NCBI RefSeq assembly: GCF_035181385.1
Contig: NZ_JAXCJK010000002.1
Coordinates: forward strand, 248,001 to 312,000
From: Moraxella sp035181385
GTDB taxonomy: Bacteria > Pseudomonadota > Gammaproteobacteria > Pseudomonadales > Moraxellaceae
Reading direction: 5' to 3'
Length of the DNA stretch: 64,000 bases
The position numbers were made by a program, and so were the translations under genes. The notes beneath the pieces were generated by a model. That model worked only from the letters and a program-made list of their open reading frames with translations, was not told the DNA's origin and ran no database searches. Shown one piece after another: positions 44,424 through 53,276 of this stretch; position 1 is the first letter of the stretch, and each line of letters opens with the position of its first letter.

Positions 44424-44921
44424 TTACAAACCAAGCTTTACCAAACCTGTCATGTCCTGTACCAATGGCAAATCAGCAATTTTATGCTCGTTGATAACCA
44501 ACTCTGAATTTAATTCCAATAATGGCACAAGCACAAAATTTCTTAGTAAAATTTCTTTATGCGGTACAGTCAGTCGCTCATGATCAATCACTTCATCACC
44601 ATAGAGTAAAATATCCACATCAAGACAGCGTTCACCCCAATGCCTAAGACGCACTCGCCCTGCCATATTTTCCAGATTTTGGCAACAGTCTAGCAGTTCA
44701 AGCGGAGTCAAATGAGTATCTGCCTGCAAGACGGCATTAAAAAAATCAGGCTGATCGGTTACTCCATAGGCCTTTGATGAATAAAATGATGACACAATGA
44801 CACGCTCAAAACTCTCACTGCTTTCAAAGAATTTTATCGCATTTTGCAAATGCTGAATGGGTGTGCCAAACTCATTAGCGATATTACCACCCAAACCAAT
44901 ATATACAGTTGTCATACTCAT
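44424..44921 (-). CDS. folK: 2-amino-4-hydroxy-6-hydroxymethyldihydropteridine pyrophosphokinase
   Basis: A 165-residue HPPK transferring pyrophosphate to the pterin before dihydropteroate synthesis. 'VYIGLGGNIANEFG', 'VSSFYSSKAYGVTDQPDFFNAVLQ' and the signature 'RHWGERCLDVDILLYGDEVIDHERLTVPHKEI' carry the two Mg-binding aspartates and the catalytic loop. The pcnB-folK-panB-panC order is conserved in many proteobacteria. It begins 25 bp after pcnB. Confidence 0.94.
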   Translation of the reverse strand: MSMTTVYIGLGGNIANEFGTPIQHLQNAIKFFESSESFERVIVSSFYSSKAYGVTDQPDFFNAVLQADTHLTPLELLDCCQNLENMAGRVRLRHWGERCLDVDILLYGDEVIDHERLTVPHKEILLRNFVLVPLLELNSELVINEHKIADLPLVQDMTGLVKLGL

Positions 44922-44946
44922 CTTAATCGCCTATCTCGTCTTTTGT

Positions 44947-46746
44947 CTAGTCTTTTGCTCGTGATTTGGCATTGGACTTTTTTCGCCGTCTTGGCCTACT
45001 GGTATTATCCGAAGACGGCTTGGTCTCTGCCACAATCTTGGTTTGACGCTTGGGTTTGGTTGCAGATTTCTTTGCTGGCAATTTAGATTGCACCGTCTTT
45101 GGCAATGCCATTTCTTCGGTCATTCCCTGCATTCGCTCCTTGATGGATAAGGTTGATGATGGCTGGCGTTTGCGATAACGCATGGCAGGAATATAAGGCT
45201 CATCATTACCAAGTAATTTTAAAAAATCTTCATGGGTATACTCTATGTATGCAAATTCAGGCGTAGCAACCCTTGGGCGTGGCTCTGGTCTGTCATCTTT
45301 TTTGACAGGCAAAAAATCATCAGCATTATCCACCACAAACAATGGCTTTGGTTTGGTCTTATCATCGCTGATTTCGCCACTAGACAGCTGTTGAAGCTGC
45401 AGCAATTCATCACTCACCTTATTACGATTGCGACGACGGCGAGATGACGATCTTTTGACATTGCCACCATCAGCAAAAATCTCCACCATCTGTGTACGAG
45501 TGCCCGCATCTGAATCTTGGTAAGCCTGCCACCATACACCCATACCATTAGTTGGCTCAGACAGCTCATGCTTATCGTATGACTCACGCATGACAAGAAA
45601 ATCAAAAGCTGCACGAAATTTGGCGTGGCGTTCAAGACTGGCAATATCGTGCACTCGTGGACTGACCAGTTTTGGTTGCATGAGCCAAATACCTGTAATA
45701 AACTCTTCAGCAAATTTAGGAATGGCGGTCTTTTGACGCTGGGTGTCTACCACCTTGGCCGCAGCTTTAATCTGTGCTTCGTGAAATGACAATCCTTTTT
45801 TCTTAAATTTGGCCAGCTGATGCAGATAATTTTCCCACAACAGTGCCGCATAAAAGAACGCAGGATTTACACCCTTGCCCTGCTTGACACGCTTATCCGT
45901 ATTGCTAGCAACAGCCTTCATAAGCATGGTTGGTTCCTTGGGTGCATATGCCATCAAATGATTAATCGCCCCATGCTCAAATAAAATTGGCAAAAGGGGT
46001 GTAAGATAACCACCTGTGAACATTTTTTGCGTCTCATCATACAGGCGGTGTGCCGAGACTTGCTCAAGCAATGTCCAATTAGCCTCATGAAACTGCTTGG
46101 CAAGATTATCATCAAATTCAAAGCCCAGTTTTGCCTTAAACCGCAAAGCTCGTAGCAGACGGACAGGGTCTTCTTCAATGCGTACCTTGGCATCGCCAAG
46201 CAATCTTAGGGTGCAATTTTTGATGTCGTCAATCGCCCCACAAAAGTCCAAGACCTCACCTTTGATGGGCTGATAATACAAAGCATTAATTGAAAAATCT
46301 CGGCGTGCAAAGTCCTGATTGATGTCGCCCCAAACATTATCACGCGTAATCATACCATCTTCCGTGGTGTGCGTATCGTCCTTGGGTGGTGCACGAAAAG
46401 TTGCCACCTCAATCAGTTCACGCCCAGAATAGACATGAGCCAGCTGAAAACGCCGACCAATGATACGACAACGACCTCCAAAAATCGCTTTTATCTCATG
46501 CGGACGAGCATTTGTTACCGCATCAAAATCCTTAGGTGCAAGCCCAAGTAGGCTATCACGCACACCACCACCCACAATATACGCCTCAAACCCTGCCTTG
46601 TTAAGCGTGCTGATCACCTCAACAATGCTATGTGGCAAGGCAGACTTATGCAACCCCAAGGATTTGTCATGATGAACGATGATTTTTTGTGTTTTTTTGG
46701 ATTTGCTTCTGCTGGATTTCCCAGAATTCGCAGGCTTATTCGCCAT
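44947..46746 (-). CDS. pcnB: Poly(A) polymerase I
   Basis: A 599-residue class II nucleotidyltransferase that adds 3' A tails to RNA for decay. The catalytic core has 'AYIVGGGVRDSLLGLAPKDFDAVT' with the GG and DxD metal motif, 'RRFQLAHVYSGRELIEVATFR', 'RRDFSINALYY' and 'RIEEDPVRLLRALRFKAKLGF'. The C-terminal tail of about 170 residues is low-complexity and very basic (SSSRRRRNRNK, RPRRRKKSNAKSR), longer than in E. coli (total 465), and likely binds RNA. The start is ATG 46746 after AAGGAGAATTTCAGC. tRNA nucleotidyltransferase is excluded by the core signature. Confidence 0.93.
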   Translation of the reverse strand: MANKPANSGKSSRSKSKKTQKIIVHHDKSLGLHKSALPHSIVEVISTLNKAGFEAYIVGGGVRDSLLGLAPKDFDAVTNARPHEIKAIFGGRCRIIGRRFQLAHVYSGRELIEVATFRAPPKDDTHTTEDGMITRDNVWGDINQDFARRDFSINALYYQPIKGEVLDFCGAIDDIKNCTLRLLGDAKVRIEEDPVRLLRALRFKAKLGFEFDDNLAKQFHEANWTLLEQVSAHRLYDETQKMFTGGYLTPLLPILFEHGAINHLMAYAPKEPTMLMKAVASNTDKRVKQGKGVNPAFFYAALLWENYLHQLAKFKKKGLSFHEAQIKAAAKVVDTQRQKTAIPKFAEEFITGIWLMQPKLVSPRVHDIASLERHAKFRAAFDFLVMRESYDKHELSEPTNGMGVWWQAYQDSDAGTRTQMVEIFADGGNVKRSSSRRRRNRNKVSDELLQLQQLSSGEISDDKTKPKPLFVVDNADDFLPVKKDDRPEPRPRVATPEFAYIEYTHEDFLKLLGNDEPYIPAMRYRKRQPSSTLSIKERMQGMTEEMALPKTVQSKLPAKKSATKPKRQTKIVAETKPSSDNTSRPRRRKKSNAKSRAKD

Positions 46747-46866
46747 GCTGAAATTCTCCTTGACAGCCATAATTTATTTTCTTTGCTGAATTTCTTTGGT
46801 TAAACCGTCTATTTTAACCGTTCTTAATAAAAAAAGCGAATTTAACACACATATTGGTGTTTTTTA

Positions 46867-47262
46867 TCAATCAATCACACTTAGGCGATGCCGATTCTTA
46901 TCAAGCACTGCCTTGCCCACGCCTTTCACATTTTGAAGTTCATCAACACTGACAAACCCTCCTGCTTGCATACGATATTTGACAATGCGTTCAGCGGTGG
47001 CCATACCCACACCTTGTAGGTTGGCAAAATCGCCAGCAGTGGCGGTGTTAATGTTTATTCTACCGGCCTGCTTTTTGGCAAGTTTTTGTGCTTTTATCAT
47101 CGCATCATAGGCACTAATTGCATCACGATAACAAGGTTTTGACGGGCTTTGATCTGGAAAAACCTGCTCCGTCAAGCCATTTTTTGTCGCCATTGCCAGC
47201 AATACCACACCAAAAATCAGCCCAATTTTAATGATTTTTCGCACTGTTTTGCCATCTCCCAA
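46867..47262 (-). CDS. comEA: ComEA-like helix-hairpin-helix DNA-binding protein
   Basis: A 131-residue protein with one N-terminal membrane helix (about residues 9-24) and a C-terminal pair of helix-hairpin-helix motifs (ININTATAGDFANLQGVGMATAERIVKYR and VDELQNVKGVGKAVL), the ComEA architecture for binding incoming DNA in the periplasm during natural transformation. Moraxella species are naturally competent. The first in-frame start (47262) overlaps the end of mazG by 46 bp; a GTG at 47244 would shorten the overlap. No other competence gene is in the window. Confidence 0.88.
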   Translation of the reverse strand: MGDGKTVRKIIKIGLIFGVVLLAMATKNGLTEQVFPDQSPSKPCYRDAISAYDAMIKAQKLAKKQAGRININTATAGDFANLQGVGMATAERIVKYRMQAGGFVSVDELQNVKGVGKAVLDKNRHRLSVID

Positions 47263-48041
47263 TAACCATCCTTCTCCAGCTCATCACTTTCTTCAAAAGT
47301 CTTGCCAGCGTCTTGTAGCGACTGCTCCACAAAAGCAAATCGTTGTCTAAACTTGTTATTCGCCCCTTGCAGTGCCATTTCACCATCTATGCCCAAATGC
47401 CTTGCCAAATTACTCAGCACAAATAAGACATCACCAAGTTCATCTGTGATTTTTGATTTTTGCTCATGAGTTATTTTATCTGGTTTGTAACCAAAATCAG
47501 CGTTTGGTAATTCAGCCTTCAACTCATCAATTTCTTCACCAAGTTTATCTAGCACACCGCCCAAATTCGCCCAATCAAACCCCACGCTTGCTGCTTGCTT
47601 TTGCAAATTTTGCGCGGTCATCAAAGCCGTTCCAGCCTTAACATTGGACAACAAGCGTTGTGGTTTGGCTTGATTTTCCAATACTTTAATTTCTTCCCAG
47701 CGACGCTTGACCTCTTCATCAGTTTTTAGATTTTCTTTATCAAACACATGAGGGTGTCGGCGAATGAGTTTTTCCATAAGATGATAAATAACATCACCAA
47801 TATCAAACTGAGCATTCTCACCATAAATCTCAGCATGAAAAATGACTTGGAGCAACACATCGCCAAGCTCGCCTTTAATCTCCTGCAAATCATTGGCATA
47901 AGTTGCCTCAACAAGCTCATAGCTTTCTTCTAGCAGATAAGGCAAAAGGCTAAGGTTGGTCTGCTTTGCGTCCCACGGGCAATCGCTACGCAGTCGGTGC
48001 ATTAAGGCAAGTAAATCATTAAAATCACGGCTGGGAGTCAT
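47217..48041 (-). CDS. mazG: Nucleoside triphosphate pyrophosphohydrolase
   Basis: A 274-residue MazG with two tandem MazG domains, hydrolysing NTPs to NMP and PPi and lowering ppGpp or removing damaged nucleotides. It has the first EExxE motif LLEESYELVEATYAND with 'ELGDVLLQVIFHAEIYG' and a second 'GEEIDELKAEL...DELGDVLFVLSNLARHLG'. The start is ATG 48041 (MTPSRDFNDLL), as the upstream extension is not typical. It lies between the cysK terminator and comEA, with which it overlaps. Confidence 0.93.
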   Translation of the reverse strand: MTPSRDFNDLLALMHRLRSDCPWDAKQTNLSLLPYLLEESYELVEATYANDLQEIKGELGDVLLQVIFHAEIYGENAQFDIGDVIYHLMEKLIRRHPHVFDKENLKTDEEVKRRWEEIKVLENQAKPQRLLSNVKAGTALMTAQNLQKQAASVGFDWANLGGVLDKLGEEIDELKAELPNADFGYKPDKITHEQKSKITDELGDVLFVLSNLARHLGIDGEMALQGANNKFRQRFAFVEQSLQDAGKTFEESDELEKDGYWEMAKQCEKSLKLG

Positions 48042-48073
48042 CGCACATTTCCAATAAATCATTGTTAATAAGT

Positions 48074-48102
48074 AAAGCCCATTATACAAGATAATGGGCT
48101 TT
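48074..48102 (-). terminator. Hairpin between cysK and mazG
   Basis: AAAGCCCATTAT (48074-48085) and its inverse (48091-48102) form a 12-bp stem on the cysK downstream side. On the leftward strand the second arm contains TATAAT, so it could also be a -10 box for mazG. Confidence 0.65.
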
Positions 48103-48195
48103 GTCGCACCTGACTTAGCGTACTTTTTTCACATCAAAAAGCATGGCTTCTTAGTTTTGGGGCATGGGCAGACAGAAGCAATAACCCAACTGACA

Positions 48196-49119
48196 CTAGG
48201 CCAAATCTGCAAATAATGCCGTGGACAGATAACGCTCACCTGATGACGGAATCATCACGACAATATTTTTGCCCACATTCTCTGGACGATTTGCCACTTG
48301 CAATGCCGACCACACTGCCGCCCCTGCACTAATACCTACCAAAATTCCCTCCTGTGATGCCATTGCTCTTGCGGTATCAAAGGCATTTTGGGTGGTTACG
48401 GTAATGACCTCATCATAAATGGCGGTGTTTAAAATACTTGGGACAAAGCCAGGGGCAAGACCTTGTAGTTTGTGCGAGCCTTTTTCACCGCCACTAAATA
48501 CAGGCGAGTCAGCTGGTTCTACTGCCACAATTTTAATATTGGGATTTTTTTGTTTTAATACTTCACCCACACCTGTAATCGTACCGCCTGTGCCAATGCC
48601 TGCCACCACGATGTCCACCTTACCGTCTGTATCATGCCAGATTTCTAGGGCGGTGGTTTTACGATGAATTTTAGGATTGGCAAGATTATCAAACTGGCGT
48701 GGCATAAAATAACCATTTTCTTTGGCAAGCTCATTCGCACGAGCAATCGCCCCAGCCATGCCGTCAGCAGCTGGCGTTAATACCAACTCTGTCCCATAGG
48801 CACGCAACAAAGCACGGCGTTCTAAGCTCATGCTCTCAGGCATGGTGATGATCAAACGATAACCACGAGCGGCAGCAACCATTGCCAAGCCGATGCCCGT
48901 ATTACCCGATGTGGCCTCAATCAGTGTGTCTCCTTTTTTAAGCTCGCCCGTTTTTTCTGCTTCATCAATCATGGATAATGCAATGCGATCTTTGACTGAG
49001 CTTGCTGGATTAAAATATTCAAGCTTAGCAAAAATATTGGCATGGCTATTATTTAAAGCGTTTAATTTGACAAGAGGCGTATTGCCAATGAGGTCGGTAA
49101 TGCTGTTTGCGATATTCAT
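48196..49119 (-). CDS. cysK: Cysteine synthase A
   Basis: A 307-residue PLP enzyme converting O-acetylserine and sulfide to cysteine. The PLP lysine is in FNPASSVKDRIALSM, the substrate loop TSGNTGIGLAM, and the phosphate loop 'GIGTGGTITGVGE'. 'KIVAVEPADSPVFSGG' and 'GLAPGFVPSIL' are typical of CysK rather than CysM. It is a single leftward gene divergent from the phosphohexomutase. ATG 49119 follows AAGGAAAATTC, a good ribosome-binding site. Confidence 0.96.
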   Translation of the reverse strand: MNIANSITDLIGNTPLVKLNALNNSHANIFAKLEYFNPASSVKDRIALSMIDEAEKTGELKKGDTLIEATSGNTGIGLAMVAAARGYRLIITMPESMSLERRALLRAYGTELVLTPAADGMAGAIARANELAKENGYFMPRQFDNLANPKIHRKTTALEIWHDTDGKVDIVVAGIGTGGTITGVGEVLKQKNPNIKIVAVEPADSPVFSGGEKGSHKLQGLAPGFVPSILNTAIYDEVITVTTQNAFDTARAMASQEGILVGISAGAAVWSALQVANRPENVGKNIVVMIPSSGERYLSTALFADLA

Positions 49120-49333
49120 GAATTTTCCTTATTTTAAAGATACGAGATTTTAAAAATACTAGGCTAGCATATCAAATTTTTAGTCAGTTTAACAGCAAGG
49201 CCTCAGAAGTTTTTAAGCAAAAAAGGATAAGCATTATTCCAATTTAGACTTTACAAAATAGCATATTTTGACTGGCTAACTTATGATAAAATTGGTTTTA
49301 TTTCATCAATATTTTATCAATTTGGACACACCC

Positions 49334-50749
49334 ATGAGTCTACACCCCCCTATTGCCATCACTTGTTTTAAAGCCTATGATGTGCGTGGCGAGCTTGATG
49401 TGAATCTAGATAATACCATTGCCTATCGTATTGGGCGTGCTTTTGCTGAATATCTCAACCCAAGCTTTGAAAACAGCAAGGTCATCGTCATTGGCTCAGA
49501 CATTCGCCCAAGTAGTGATGACCTAAAAAAATCTACCATAGATGGCATTTTAGATGCAGGTGTAGATGTCATTGATTTGGGCATGAGTGGCACAGAAGAA
49601 GTATATTTTGCCACCAGTTTTTATCACGCCATCGGTGGTATTGAAATCACCGCCAGCCACAACCCCATTAACTACAACGGCCTAAAAATGGTGCGTGAAA
49701 ACTCCAAACCCATCAGCGCCGATACAGGACTTACCGACATTCGCAAAATTGCCGAGCAAGGTAGTTTTATTACACCAGCTGTTCGTGGCAAATATCAATT
49801 AAAGAATGATAAGACCGCCTACATTGATAAACTCATGGGATTTATTGACACTGGCAAATTCACACCCAAAACAATTGTGATTAACAGTGGTAATGGCTCG
49901 GCAGGCCCTGTGGTTGATGAATTAGAAAAACGCTTGGGCAGCCAAATCAAACTGATTAAAATTCACCACCAACCTGACGGCTCATTCCCCAACGGCATAC
50001 CCAATCCCATGATTATCGCCAACCAAGAAGTGACATCAAAGGCGGTCATCACATATGCAGCAGACTTTGGTGTGGCGTTTGATGGTGATTTTGACCGCTG
50101 TTTCTTTTTTGACGAATCAGGTCGATTTATTGATGGTTCTTATGTGGTTGGTATGCTTGCTGAGGCCTTTTTAAACAAGTATAAGGGCGAGAGTATCGTC
50201 TATGATCCACGGGTGGTTTATAATACCCAAAGTGTCATTGCTCAGCATGGCGGCATTGCCCAAATCAGCAAATCTGGGCATTCTTTCATCAAACAAGTGA
50301 TGCGTAAAACACAAGCGGTATATGGCGGTGAGATGTCAGCACATCATTATTTCCGTGATTTTGCCTATTGTGATAGTGGTATGATTCCTTGGCTATTGGT
50401 GATTGAACTGTTATCCAACACAGGTAAAAGTCTATCCGAACTGGTTAATGGCTATATTGATGATTTTCCAAGCTCTGGCGAATTAAATTTTCGCCTAAAT
50501 ACACTGACCGCTGATGATATTTGCAAGCAATTAGAAAGCCAATACAGTAAAGACACCCCCAGCAAAAACACCTTAGACGGACTCAGCCTAGACTTTGGTA
50601 CATGGCGGTTTAATTTGCGTTCGTCTAATACCGAACCGCTGATTCGTCTAAATATTGAAACCAAAGGCGATAAAGCATTATTACAAGCCAAAACCGAAGA
50701 GATTTTACAACTCTTAGCAAAAAGCGGTACAATATCAGCCGACGCCTGA
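49334..50749 (+). CDS. Phosphomannomutase/phosphoglucomutase (AlgC type)
   Basis: A 471-residue alpha-D-phosphohexomutase interconverting 1- and 6-phospho hexoses for LOS and surface sugar synthesis. It has the active serine loop TASHNPINYNGLK, the metal loop AFDGDFDRCFFF, the sugar loop YGGEMSAHHYF and the phosphate-binding 'LRSSNTEPLIR'. The start is ATG 49334 (MSLHPPIAIT); the frame extends 17 codons upstream without conservation. Mannose versus glucose preference cannot be read with certainty, although the AlgC-like length suggests both. Confidence 0.9.
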   Translation: MSLHPPIAITCFKAYDVRGELDVNLDNTIAYRIGRAFAEYLNPSFENSKVIVIGSDIRPSSDDLKKSTIDGILDAGVDVIDLGMSGTEEVYFATSFYHAIGGIEITASHNPINYNGLKMVRENSKPISADTGLTDIRKIAEQGSFITPAVRGKYQLKNDKTAYIDKLMGFIDTGKFTPKTIVINSGNGSAGPVVDELEKRLGSQIKLIKIHHQPDGSFPNGIPNPMIIANQEVTSKAVITYAADFGVAFDGDFDRCFFFDESGRFIDGSYVVGMLAEAFLNKYKGESIVYDPRVVYNTQSVIAQHGGIAQISKSGHSFIKQVMRKTQAVYGGEMSAHHYFRDFAYCDSGMIPWLLVIELLSNTGKSLSELVNGYIDDFPSSGELNFRLNTLTADDICKQLESQYSKDTPSKNTLDGLSLDFGTWRFNLRSSNTEPLIRLNIETKGDKALLQAKTEEILQLLAKSGTISADA

Positions 50750-50766
50750 TTAAGTTTATGAACAAT

Positions 50767-50798
50767 AAAAAAAGACCCAATAACACAGGGTCTTTTTT
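50767..50798. terminator. Bidirectional terminator between the mutase and stomatin-like genes
   Basis: AAAAAAAGACCC (50767-50778) and GGGTCTTTTTT (50788-50798) stop both converging transcripts. Confidence 0.88.
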
Positions 50799-50814
50799 GT
50801 GCTTATATCATCGC

Positions 50815-51693
50815 TTAGGATTTGGGCAATTGACCACCCATCAAACCCTTGACTGTATGCAGGATATCAGCAGGAATGATGACAGTTTTGGCGTTATCTG
50901 ATTGTGCCATGTCATTCATCGCCTTGATGTACTGTTCGCCAAGCAGATAAACAAGTGGCAGCTCCTTACCGTCCATCGCCTGTGAAATCAAACGAATTGA
51001 CTGCTCCGAGCCTTTTGCCAAGACGACTTGTGCTTCGGCATCACGACGAGATGCTTCAAGTCGCCCATCAGCTTCCAAGATTGCTGCTTGCTTCTGGCCA
51101 TCAGCACGGGTTACCATTGCACGGCGTTGGCGTTCGGCAGCTGCTTGCTCCTCCATTGCCATTTGCATGGTGCTTGATGGTTTGATGTCTTGTATTTCCA
51201 CGGTTTTTAGCGTAATCCCCCAATCAGCAATATCATCAGAAATGGCGTGTTTTAATTGTGCTTTAATCTGATCACGACTGGACAACGCTGCGTCCAAATC
51301 CATCTCACCAATGATAGAACGCAAAGATGTCTGCACCAAATTGCGAATGCCTTGTTCATAATCTTCAATGCCATACACCGCATGAGCAGGCTGCACGATA
51401 TTAATATAAGCAACAGCATTAGCAATGATGACGACATTATCCCGAGTAATGACCTCTTGGCTTGGTATATCTAATACAATATCTTTTGTGGTAACCTTGT
51501 ACGCCACCATATCCACATAAGGAATGATAAAATTAAGCCCAGGTTCAAGCGTCTGATGGTATTTGCCCAATCGCTGCACAACCCACTTCTCGCCCTGCGA
51601 TACCATGCGTACACCCTTTAAAATGGTCAATACCACAAAAACAATCAACACCAGTATCGCCACACTGCCATTGGCCAAAAAATCAAATAGCAT
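50815..51693 (-). CDS. SPFH/stomatin-like membrane protein (QmcA type)
   Basis: 292 residues with one N-terminal membrane helix (about 8-27) and an SPFH/band-7 domain: 'VVQRLGKYHQTLEPGLNFIIPYVD', 'DIPSQEVITRDNVVIIANAVAYINI', 'GEMDLDAALSSRDQI', then a coiled coil rich in Ala and Glu (AAAERQRRAMVTRADG). Family members form membrane microdomain scaffolds. The start is ATG 51693, after the near-perfect GGAGGTAAAC. No NfeD-like partner lies next to it; the adjoining gene argH is unrelated. Confidence 0.9.
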   Translation of the reverse strand: MLFDFLANGSVAILVLIVFVVLTILKGVRMVSQGEKWVVQRLGKYHQTLEPGLNFIIPYVDMVAYKVTTKDIVLDIPSQEVITRDNVVIIANAVAYINIVQPAHAVYGIEDYEQGIRNLVQTSLRSIIGEMDLDAALSSRDQIKAQLKHAISDDIADWGITLKTVEIQDIKPSSTMQMAMEEQAAAERQRRAMVTRADGQKQAAILEADGRLEASRRDAEAQVVLAKGSEQSIRLISQAMDGKELPLVYLLGEQYIKAMNDMAQSDNAKTVIIPADILHTVKGLMGGQLPKS

Positions 51694-51814
51694 GTTTACC
51701 TCCAATTTATTTTTGCCTTACTAAAACCATCATGCCTTATTGTAATATTGCAAAAAACCCAGTAAGACAATTACACAAAAATTCAGATACAATTTTTTCG
51801 TCAATTTTTTTTAA

Positions 51815-53200
51815 TCAGCTGATACGCTCTCGCCCCTGCTCAATCGCCAACTTCACCGCCTGTGGGGCAGTTCCGCCAATATGATTGCGAGCATTGAGCG
51901 AACCTTCTAGCGTTAGGCAGTCAAACACATCGCTGTCAATCAAATCGCTAAATTGTCTTAATTCATCAAGACTAAGCTGTGCCAAATCCACGCCCTTTGC
52001 CACACCAAGTGCCACCGCACGCCCCACCACCTCGTGAGCGTCCCGAAAGGGCAAGCCTTTTTTGACCAAATAATCCGCCAAATCGGTGGCGGTGGCATAG
52101 CCTTTTAAAGTCGCTTGACGCATATTGTCCGCTTTTGGTACAAGATTGGGAAGCATATCGCCAAAGGCAATGAGCGAGCCTGTGAGTGTATCCACCACAT
52201 CAAACAGTGGCTCTTTGTCTTCTTGATTGTCTTTGTTGTACGCCAAAGGCTGACTTTTCATCAAAGTCAAAAGCGTGGTCAAACTGCCAAACACCCGAGC
52301 CGTTTTGCCACGCACAAGCTCTGGCACATCAGGGTTTTTCTTTTGGGGCATAATGCTTGACCCTGTGCAAAAGCGGTCAGGTACTTGCACAAAATCAAAC
52401 TGTGCCGACATCCACAGGATAATTTCTTCACTCATTCTTGATAAGTGCATCATCAAAATGCTGGCATTGCTGGCAAATTCAATGGCAAAATCACGGTCAG
52501 ACACGCCGTCCAGCGAATTTTGGCAAATGCCTTCAAAGCCGAGTAACTCGGCAGTCATCGCACGGTCAATCGGATAAGTCGTGCCTGCCAGTGCCGCCGA
52601 GCCAAGTGGCATTTGGTTAATGCGGTGTCTTGTGTCAATAAACCGCTGGCTGTCTCGCACAAGCATTTCAAACCACGCCATCAAATGATGAGCAAAGGAG
52701 ATGGGCTGGGCGGTCTGCAAATGGGTAAAGCCTGGCATAATCGTGTCGGTGTGCTTGTCCGCTAAATCAAGCAGTCCTGTTTGCAAACGCTTTAACAACG
52801 CTAAAATTTTGTCGGTCTCATCACGCAAATACAGACGAATGTCGGTGGCGACTTGGTCGTTGCGACTGCGTCCTGTGTGCAGTTTTTTGCCGACATCGCC
52901 AATCAAAGCGGTAAGACGGCTTTCAATATTCATATGCACATCTTCAAGTTCAATTTTCCACACAAACTCGCCACGCTCAATCTCACTTTTGACTTGATTT
53001 AAGCCGTCAATAATCGCTTGGCTGTCATCATCTGTGATAATGCCACACGCCCCAAGCATCGTGGCGTGGGCGATAGAGCCTTGTATGTCGTGGTAGGCAA
53101 GGCGTTTGTCAAAATTGACCGAGGCGGTAAATGCTTGCACAAAGCTGTCGGTGGCTTCGCTAAAGCGTCCGCCCCACATGGTAGAAGCGTTGTCAGTCAT
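51815..53200 (-). CDS. argH: Argininosuccinate lyase
   Basis: A 461-residue enzyme splitting argininosuccinate to arginine and fumarate. It has 'TMWGGRFSEATDSFVQAFTASV' at the start, 'EDVHMNIESRLT', 'LHTGRSRNDQVATDIRL' and the fumarase-family signature GSSIMPQKKNPDVPE. The start is ATG 53200, with AGGAGG upstream; longer in-frame starts lack that support. Its codon usage looks like its neighbours. It is divergent from the LytTR gene, with about 76 bp between starts. Confidence 0.96.
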   Translation of the reverse strand: MTDNASTMWGGRFSEATDSFVQAFTASVNFDKRLAYHDIQGSIAHATMLGACGIITDDDSQAIIDGLNQVKSEIERGEFVWKIELEDVHMNIESRLTALIGDVGKKLHTGRSRNDQVATDIRLYLRDETDKILALLKRLQTGLLDLADKHTDTIMPGFTHLQTAQPISFAHHLMAWFEMLVRDSQRFIDTRHRINQMPLGSAALAGTTYPIDRAMTAELLGFEGICQNSLDGVSDRDFAIEFASNASILMMHLSRMSEEIILWMSAQFDFVQVPDRFCTGSSIMPQKKNPDVPELVRGKTARVFGSLTTLLTLMKSQPLAYNKDNQEDKEPLFDVVDTLTGSLIAFGDMLPNLVPKADNMRQATLKGYATATDLADYLVKKGLPFRDAHEVVGRAVALGVAKGVDLAQLSLDELRQFSDLIDSDVFDCLTLEGSLNARNHIGGTAPQAVKLAIEQGRERIS

Positions 53201-53276
53201 GATGCCTCCTGATTCATTATTCATTTGCCTTAAATTTAGCAAATTATAGCACAGCGACGACATAAATTCGGTATCA

